A stretch of DNA of 64,000 nt, from positions 1-64,000 of the forward strand of contig JAQBQE010000007.1 in the NCBI GenBank assembly GCA_028287135.1. The letters run 5' to 3'. The notes beneath the pieces were generated by a model. That model was not told where the DNA came from and did no database searches. It was given only the letters and a program-made list of their open reading frames with translations. This document shows, piece by piece, positions 58,584 to 64,000 of this stretch. The translations under genes and the position numbers were made by a program. The number at the start of each line of letters is the position of its first letter. The first letter of the stretch is position 1. Source of the DNA: Myxococcales bacterium. GTDB lineage: Bacteria > Myxococcota_A > Polyangia > Haliangiales > Haliangiaceae.

Positions 58584-58877
58584 CGAACCTTACATGCAGC
58601 GGAGCGCACTTCGTTCGCACAAAGTTCGAAGATCAGCGTGTTGCTCGTCTCAGGGTGAAATCGACGCTCGAGCTCCGCGGTGCATCGATCGAGCAGAACG
58701 CTCCAGCGACATCGATCCTGAAGTCGGTAACTGCACCGCATCTCGCAGTTGTCGTCGCAGCTCTGGCCTGCGGTCGGCATCGGCTTCACATCTGCGCCAT
58801 GATCTCGGCGTCGGTGCAGCACTGAAGGAGTGCGGTGGCGCGATCGCCTCACGCACTCTCACCGAGGGCGACCGCGC
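58584..58877. other. Intergenic region between two minus-strand genes
   Basis: 294 bases between the sigma fusion and the receiver gene. A Cys-rich open frame (58523-58852, minus) overlaps the sigma start. It lacks a recognisable family and I do not call it. The promoter of the sigma fusion is presumably here. No hairpin noted. Confidence 0.3.
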
Positions 58878-59261
58878 TTACACGGGTAGTTGCTGGATCC
58901 TCGAGCGTTCGATCTCGGCGAGCAGCAACTCGAAGTCACACGGCTTGCGAAGCGCGAACGCCAGGCCGTGCCGGAGCGCTTGCGACGTGCTCACCGGCGA
59001 GCCGCTCAGCAATCCCACGCGCGCCGGTCGCGCGTGCTCCACGAGCTGTGCGATGTCGCGCCAGCTTCGCTCGTGATCGGACGCGTTCTTGTGGAGGGTC
59101 AGGTCGGCGACCACGATCTCGAACTGCTCCGACGTCAGCTTTGCATGAGCTTCCTCGACCGATGTGGCCGTGCTCACCTCGAAGCCACGCATCCTCAACA
59201 GCAGCGTCACGGCGATCAGCGTGTCTGGATGATCTTCGACGAACAGCAATCGACGCATCAC
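58878..59261 (-). CDS. Single-domain response regulator
   Basis: A 127-residue receiver. Acidic residues E9/D10, phospho-acceptor D53 (VVADLTL), Ser in LLSGSP and K106 in ALRKPCDF. A stand-alone receiver, so it likely acts through protein binding or a phosphorelay. It lacks an adjacent histidine kinase. Confidence 0.82.
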   Translation of the reverse strand: MMRRLLFVEDHPDTLIAVTLLLRMRGFEVSTATSVEEAHAKLTSEQFEIVVADLTLHKNASDHERSWRDIAQLVEHARPARVGLLSGSPVSTSQALRHGLAFALRKPCDFELLLAEIERSRIQQLPV

Positions 59262-59389
59262 GGGCGAAACCTATCTTGCTTCGGCGTCACGACGGTGTGT
59301 TTTGGCGCCGTCGTGCCTGGTGCTTTTTGCGACACGACGCTCCGTAGATCACGGTATGGGCGGACGCGCGCCTGTCGTCTACGTTCGCC

Positions 59390-59689
59390 GTGATGGCACA
59401 AGAGGAGTGCTGCAGGCGGGAACAGCTATGCGCGCCGTGCCTCGAAGAGAGCTATGCGGATCTCGCTGGTCTCGCCGCGTCACTGGGGGCTCGATGGGCT
59501 GGGCAGCTGTCGCGTGTCTACAAGGGACCGCTGCCCTTCGAGCGGTTCACGGCGCTGGCGATTCTGAAAGCGGCCGTGCTCGCCGACGATCAGCGGTTGA
59601 TCACGCGTCTTGCTCGCGACTTCCTCGAGGCAGCTCGCAGCGAATGGCGCCGAACCTACGAGAGCCCGCTCCGACGCAGGACCGCGTAG
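59390..59689 (+). CDS. Small hypothetical protein
   Basis: A 99-residue protein with a Cys cluster at its N-terminus (CCRREQLCAPC) and a helical C-terminal part. The Cys spacing might bind a metal. No family recognised. It converges with the phosphoesterase gene with one base between their ends. The start may be ATG 59393 as well, one codon downstream. Confidence 0.55.
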   Translation: MMAQEECCRREQLCAPCLEESYADLAGLAASLGARWAGQLSRVYKGPLPFERFTALAILKAAVLADDQRLITRLARDFLEAARSEWRRTYESPLRRRTA

Positions 59690-59690
59690 C

Positions 59691-60566
59691 TCAGGTCTCG
59701 CCGCCGAGCTCGATGACGAGGATGTCTGGATCTGCGTTGAGGCGGAGCGCCACCTCGGTGCCGCCGATGCCGCGACTCACGATCAGCGTGCGATCGTTTG
59801 TCAGATCATAGCGGCCGTGCGCGTGCTTGCGCGACAGCGGGCCGGGCACCAGGATCGGAATGCCGCCGGGGAGCGCGATGTGGCCGCCGTGGGTGTGACC
59901 GCACATCGCGAGCTCGAACGGCTGATCCCCGAGGTGGAGCATGGCCTCGGGCGCGTGCGTGAGGACGACGCGGACGCGATCGTCGGGGGTAAACACCGGC
60001 AGCGTGGGAACGAGCCCCGTCCATGGATCATCGAGGCCCGCGATCGTCACGTGGGCAAACGGAGCGGGTAGCACCACCCGCTCGTTGACGAGGATGCGAG
60101 CGCCGCCGCGACCGAGCGCGGTCACGATCGCGGCATCGTCCGCCCACAGATCGTGATTACCGAGGACACCGAACATCCCGAGCGGAGGCTTCAGGCGGCG
60201 CAGTCGCTGCTCGATCCACGGGATGTACTCGGCCGACAGGAACACGTAGTCCCCGCCCAGCAGGATCACGTCTGCGTGGGTCGTCGCGAGCAGGTCGAAC
60301 GCCTCGTCGAGCAAGCTCGGGTGCGTCGTCGGCCCGGCGTGGAGGTCCGACGCGAACGCGATGCGCAGCGGCCGCACCGTCGATGGCCAGCGCGCGGTGG
60401 TGATCCGATGGTGACGGATCTGGACGCGCCGCTGCATGCCGAGTGCGCGAACCATCCGCGCGGGCCAGTGGCCGCGGTAGGCGAGGCCGAGCGCCCACTC
60501 GACGGCGTGCCGTGCCGAGCTGTAGTGCGTTCCACGTCCGGCGAGCGGCACCGGAACACCGTACAC
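59691..60566 (-). CDS. Calcineurin-like metallophosphoesterase
   Basis: A 291-residue protein with all dimetal motifs: DLHAG, GGDYVF, GNHDLW, THAP and GHTHGGH. It belongs to the YkuE/UDP-2,3-diacylglucosamine-hydrolase-like group of the superfamily. The N-terminal about 70 residues are membrane-proximal and basic. GTG 60566 is used because no ATG lies near the domain start. Exact substrate unknown. Confidence 0.83.
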   Translation of the reverse strand: MYGVPVPLAGRGTHYSSARHAVEWALGLAYRGHWPARMVRALGMQRRVQIRHHRITTARWPSTVRPLRIAFASDLHAGPTTHPSLLDEAFDLLATTHADVILLGGDYVFLSAEYIPWIEQRLRRLKPPLGMFGVLGNHDLWADDAAIVTALGRGGARILVNERVVLPAPFAHVTIAGLDDPWTGLVPTLPVFTPDDRVRVVLTHAPEAMLHLGDQPFELAMCGHTHGGHIALPGGIPILVPGPLSRKHAHGRYDLTNDRTLIVSRGIGGTEVALRLNADPDILVIELGGET

Positions 60567-60843
60567 GATGCGGTCCCCCGAGCGGGGACTCGCGCTAGCG
60601 AAGCTCTTCGCGGAGAAAACGTCTGTGGCCTCTCGGTTCCGAGAGCTGTCCGCGCCCGGCTCGTCAGCATTGACGCGCTTCGATCCGTAAGCGCAGCGAC
60701 GCGAATGAGGCTTACCAGCGATGCGGTTCGTATCGGCTGATACGCAGCACCACGTCGCATAACGTTGCGCGAAGACTCGCGTTGACTGCCTACACGGGAC
60801 GCTGTTACCCGTGATCTCGAAACTCATCACCGAGGTACCAACG
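60567..60843. other. Intergenic region between divergent genes
   Basis: 277 bases. A possible promoter for the plus-strand fusion gene is TTGACT (near 60782) followed 17 bases later by TTACCC, a weak match. A small hairpin, CACGGG...CCCGTG, lies around 60794-60812. No gene called. Confidence 0.3.
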
Positions 60844-62037
60844 ATGTCGACGCTTCGTGCGCATGACGTGACGGTGGGCGTGGAAGGTTCGATGCTGGTC
60901 GAGCTGCGCGTGCTCCGCGACGAGCACCCGCTGTGGCACAACCGCCTGTTTCAGGCGTTCGAGACGGGCAGTCTCGATCGACGCGACCTGCAATACATCT
61001 TCTCGCAGTATCAGGCCTACTCGCGAAGCTTCACTCGCTTCATCTCGGCGGTGATGGCGAACTGCGACAGCGACCTGTGGCGTGCGCGGCTGTCCGCGAA
61101 CCTGTGGGAGGAAGGCGGCGGCTGCGAGCCCGCGCTCCGTCATGCAGAGATCTTCCGCCGCTTTCTGCGCGAGGCGCTCGACGTCCCAGCGCCCGAGGAC
61201 ACGGTGTTCGACGCGTTCACGCAGCACTTCGTGCGCGAGTACCTGGTCGCGTGCCTCGGCAACGACGCGCTCGCCGGCAGCGCGTTCCTGTCGCTCGGTA
61301 CCGAAGGCATCGTTCCGCGGATGTACCAGGTGTTCGTCACCGGCCTCCGCAAGGCGGGGTTTCGCGACGATCAGCTCGAGTTCTTCCATCTCCACATCGC
61401 GTGCGATGACGACCACGCGGAGACTCTCGAGCAGATGATGCTGTCGTACTCCAGCGAGCCACGCTGGTTCGACGCCTGCAAGCGCGCGATGACGCACGCG
61501 CTCGACCTCCGGCTCGAGTTCTTCGAGCGCATGGTCGAGGAGCTGCAGCGGCGCCGGTTCGGCGCAACGGTCGCACGCATCAACGATGGGGTGTCGCTGT
61601 GCTCGCTGACGGCGAGCGCGACCGACCTCCGCCACCGAGCCGAGGACGCCACGCCCGCGCTGTACACGAACGCGGTCGAGTCGACGGGCGTCGACTTCAC
61701 GGTCACGCGGATCCCGCTCCAGGCGGAGGTGCTCGATCCGCGGCGCGTCGTGATCCCGCCCGGCAAGTCCAACGAACGCCACCGCCACGCGCACGAGACG
61801 TTCATCCACATCCTCGCCGGCACCGGGAGGGTCGAGATCGATGCGCAGGCCGTGGAGGTGAAAACCGGCGACAGTGTCCTCGTACCGCGCTGGGCGCTGC
61901 ACCAGACGACGAACACCGGGAGCTCGCAGCTCGAGTTTCTCGCGGTCACTGACTACCAGCTGACCAAGCGAGCGTATCTCGGCGATGCCAAGGCGTACCG
62001 GCTCGACGAGTCTGCGAATCTCCATCGCGGCGAGTGA
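60844..62037 (+). CDS. Heme-oxygenase-like diiron oxidase fused to a cupin
   Basis: A 397-residue fusion. Residues 15-240 match the iron-containing redox enzyme family (TenA/HDO fold): E89/E90 and H100 (LWEEGGGC...LRH), E154 (LGTEG) and HLHIACDDDH at 182-191 are candidate iron ligands. Residues about 285-380 form a cupin with H313, H315, H317, E318, H322 and H353 (HRHAHETFIH, then PRWALHQ). Relatives include fatty-acid decarboxylase-type and N-oxygenase enzymes. GAGG eight bases upstream supports ATG 60844. Confidence 0.8.
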   Translation: MSTLRAHDVTVGVEGSMLVELRVLRDEHPLWHNRLFQAFETGSLDRRDLQYIFSQYQAYSRSFTRFISAVMANCDSDLWRARLSANLWEEGGGCEPALRHAEIFRRFLREALDVPAPEDTVFDAFTQHFVREYLVACLGNDALAGSAFLSLGTEGIVPRMYQVFVTGLRKAGFRDDQLEFFHLHIACDDDHAETLEQMMLSYSSEPRWFDACKRAMTHALDLRLEFFERMVEELQRRRFGATVARINDGVSLCSLTASATDLRHRAEDATPALYTNAVESTGVDFTVTRIPLQAEVLDPRRVVIPPGKSNERHRHAHETFIHILAGTGRVEIDAQAVEVKTGDSVLVPRWALHQTTNTGSSQLEFLAVTDYQLTKRAYLGDAKAYRLDESANLHRGE

Positions 62038-62076
62038 GGCGAGCTCTGCTCGCCGCGTGTGGGGTAGCCTTCGACC

Positions 62077-62448
62077 GTGCCCCACGACCTGCTGGTCGCG
62101 TACGAAGATCGTCACGGACGAGGCGGCCGCCTCGTGTTCTCCGATCCCGAGCTGGCGTCCCGGTATCTGGAAGGTCACGCCAACGCCTGGCTCGGTGACA
62201 TCGTCTTCGACCATCTCCGAGGCGTCGTGATCCCGAACCCCGAGGCGCGCGCGGTCGATCCGCCGTTTCTGGTCGTGTTCTGGCTACGAGACTTCGAGCT
62301 CTCCGTGAGCTCCTGCACGATCACCGCCTACCAGGATGCGGGGTCAGCGATCGCGGCCGCTCAGGAGATCGTCGAGCAGGAACGGAGCAGCCACGGAGCC
62401 GACTGGGAGGTCTACTGCCTGCGCGTCACGCAGGCGAGCGAGCGGTAA
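62077..62448 (+). CDS. Small conserved protein of unknown function
   Basis: A 123-residue soluble protein from GTG 62077. Its N-terminal DLLVAYEDRHGRGGRLVFSD and the C-terminal WEVYCLRVTQ motif are shared with the broken copy at 45552. Two paralogues in one window suggest a lineage-specific family. No domain recognised. Confidence 0.7.
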   Translation: MPHDLLVAYEDRHGRGGRLVFSDPELASRYLEGHANAWLGDIVFDHLRGVVIPNPEARAVDPPFLVVFWLRDFELSVSSCTITAYQDAGSAIAAAQEIVEQERSSHGADWEVYCLRVTQASER

Positions 62449-62646
62449 TGGACCCGATCTATGCGGGCTCGCGCCGCGGGACGCCGAAGTCGCCACGACG
62501 ATCGACGCGCACGTCATCGACGGTATGTCACTGCAAACCACCGTACGTGTACGGTGATCACCCGACGGCTCGATCCAGGAAGATTACCTTGCGATCAAAC
62601 GTCGTCGGTGGCGGAGTGATCCCACTGACGCGGAGACGCACGCTTC

Positions 62647-63285
62647 GTGAGCTGCAGATTGTCTGAACTACACACGCACGTCAGCGGTCAGAGAGTTGCT
62701 TGGCGAGCGCTCATGCTCACCGCCGTGTTGATGTACGTGGAGCGACTCGCACTCGTCATGCGGCTTCACGCCGCCGTTCCGGAGCTGCCCATGCCGGACG
62801 TCATCGAACATGCGTCGGCGGCCGTCGAGGTCGCGACTCCGACCGTGCGGGTCGAGCTGTTGCTCGCGATCGCATACGTCGAGAGTCGCTACGATGTGAC
62901 CGCGACATCGAGGATCGAGGACGGCAAGCGCAAGACCGGGCGTCATCCGTCGACCACGCCTCCACGCCGGCTCGATCGGAAGGGAACCCTGTACTGCGGT
63001 CCACTTCAGACCTACGCGCGATCGTGGGACGCGTGCCTGCAGATGCGAGACACACGGGTCGGCTATGCCGCAGCGGTGACGGAGCTGCAGACCTGGCTGC
63101 GCGATCCCCGGGTCCGCGGTGACATCCGACGCGCACTCGCGGGACACGGCTGCGGCAACCACGGTGTGACCACCGGACGATGCAATCGCTATCCCGAGCG
63201 CGTGCTCGCGATCGAGCGCCGGTTGCTCGAGCCGCGCGGCCCCCGCAAGGCGACCCGCGTTCCGGCCCGGCGAACCGCATCGTGA
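62647..63285 (+). CDS. Lysozyme/SLT-like protein
   Basis: A 212-residue protein with a hydrophobic N-terminal stretch (membrane anchor or signal). A lysozyme-like domain follows, where AIAYVESRYD places the catalytic Glu. The later CGPLQTYARSWDACLQ and GHGCGNHG resemble SLT domains. It may cut peptidoglycan. The gene starts at GTG 62647 or ATG 62713. Confidence 0.65.
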   Translation: MSCRLSELHTHVSGQRVAWRALMLTAVLMYVERLALVMRLHAAVPELPMPDVIEHASAAVEVATPTVRVELLLAIAYVESRYDVTATSRIEDGKRKTGRHPSTTPPRRLDRKGTLYCGPLQTYARSWDACLQMRDTRVGYAAAVTELQTWLRDPRVRGDIRRALAGHGCGNHGVTTGRCNRYPERVLAIERRLLEPRGPRKATRVPARRTAS

Positions 63286-63382
63286 ATCGCGGCGTCGCTC
63301 GGCGTCGTCGAATGCGTCGCGGCGACGGTCCTCGTGGCGCGGTCCTGAGCCATCATGGAACGACCGGGACGTTCGAAGGACG

Positions 63383-64000
63383 ATGGACCTCTATCAGCTC
63401 AAGACGTTCGTCGCGGTTGCTCGCGAACGCAGCATCACGCGGGCGTCGGAGCTCCTGCATCTGAGCCAGCCCGCGGTCAGCGCGCACATCAAGGCCCTCG
63501 AGGACGCGCTCGGAGTGACGTTGTTCGAGCGCACGTCGCGCGGGATGAGCCTGACCCGCGACGGAGAACGACTCCTCGCCAAGGCAGAACGAACGCTCGC
63601 TGCCCATCAGGACCTGATGGACGAGGCAACCCGGATCAAGGGACGGCTCGCTGGAAAGCTCCGGCTTGGCGCAGGCAGCAACGCGAACAGCGACGCGATC
63701 GGCAGGCTGCTGACCAGCCTGTCGGAGCGCTGGCCGGATGTCGAGGTCGATCTCAAGCACGGCACGTCGGCGGAGATCCTCGCCGGCATCCGTAACGGCG
63801 GCCTCGACGCCGGGTTCTACAACGAGGCCGGCGAGCCCGATCCCGCGCTCGCCACCTTCGAGGTGTCCCGGTTCACCGCGTACCTCGCGGCACCTCCGGG
63901 CCTGGTGACGGTGGCTGATCCGCTGGACTGGCAGGCGCTCGCCGAGCTGCCGTGGATCTATCCCACCGCGAGCGCGTGCTGTGGGAGGACCGCGGAGAGC
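63383..64000 (+). CDS. LysR-family regulator (3' truncated by window end)
   Basis: 206 codons of a LysR-type regulator. MDLYQLKTFVAVARERSITR, ASELLHLSQPAVSAHIKALE and LFERTSRGMSLT form the winged helix-turn-helix (residues 1-60). The effector-binding domain begins KLRLGAGSNANS. The gene runs off the window with no stop seen. Its target, and whether it regulates the upstream gene, is unknown. Confidence 0.9.
   Translation, partial: MDLYQLKTFVAVARERSITRASELLHLSQPAVSAHIKALEDALGVTLFERTSRGMSLTRDGERLLAKAERTLAAHQDLMDEATRIKGRLAGKLRLGAGSNANSDAIGRLLTSLSERWPDVEVDLKHGTSAEILAGIRNGGLDAGFYNEAGEPDPALATFEVSRFTAYLAAPPGLVTVADPLDWQALAELPWIYPTASACCGRTAES

Noticed and set aside
58523-58852. Cys-rich minus-strand open frame of 109 codons.
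   Set aside because: Overlaps the start of the sigma-factor fusion out of frame, with no recognisable motif or start signal.

Overview
The window is a high-GC bacterial chromosome segment, about two thirds GC by eye. I infer a Myxococcota (deltaproteobacterial-type) host from four things: a membrane-anchored Ser/Thr kinase with a eukaryote-like catalytic core, an AgmX/PglI-type C-terminal domain protein, cysteine-rich and beta-propeller lipoproteins, and two divergent Hsp70-like proteins, one paired with a DUF2760-like protein. Many genes are joined by 4-base ATGA or GTGA overlaps, so operons are tight. No 16S rRNA or marker protein is present, so the assignment is an inference.

Layout. 1-7577: signalling and envelope genes (diguanylate cyclase, two-receiver regulator, PP2C phosphatase operon, PilZ protein, lipoproteins). 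7604-12861: a membrane GAF/SpoIIE-like protein, a coupled pair of SPFH/band-7 proteins and a LuxR-type regulator ending in a hairpin. 12912-23611: the main find, thirteen plus-strand genes at 12 junctions, 11 of them overlapping and one with a 3-base gap. They encode two FabI/FabL-like reductases, an acyltransferase, a hot-dog dehydratase, a ketosynthase, a ketoreductase, an HMG-CoA-synthase-like enzyme, two enoyl-CoA-hydratase-fold enzymes of the ECH1 and ECH2 types, one carrier protein, a phosphopantetheinyl transferase, an alpha-oxoamine synthase and an acetoacetate-decarboxylase-like protein. Together they look like a discrete (non-modular) system that builds an acyl chain on a carrier protein, installs a beta-methyl branch by HMG-type chemistry and releases it by condensation with an amino acid.

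23612-42193: GAF protein, LVIVD lipoprotein, two Hsp70-like proteins, a carotenoid-cleavage-type oxygenase divergent from a TetR regulator with paired operator-like repeats, BON/SRPBCC protein, Cys-rich lipoprotein, Ser/Thr kinase, ATP-grasp ligase, and a decayed winged-helix gene. 42194-46186: an accessory stretch with a candidate structured RNA, tRNA-Asn with its terminator, a RAYT transposase copy and several broken genes. 46187-54311: quinone-oxidoreductase-like protein, a three-subunit molybdenum hydroxylase (PaoABC-like), a second RAYT copy and a gene-poor stretch. 54312-64000: AgmX/PglI-like protein, a ParB-like protein coupled to an unusual sigma factor-transmembrane-carboxypeptidase-regulatory-like fusion, a receiver protein, a phosphoesterase, a heme-oxygenase-like diiron/cupin fusion, a lysozyme-like protein and the start of a LysR regulator that runs off the window.

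Coordinates come from reading frames and start-site judgement. Functions come from recognised motifs without database searches.
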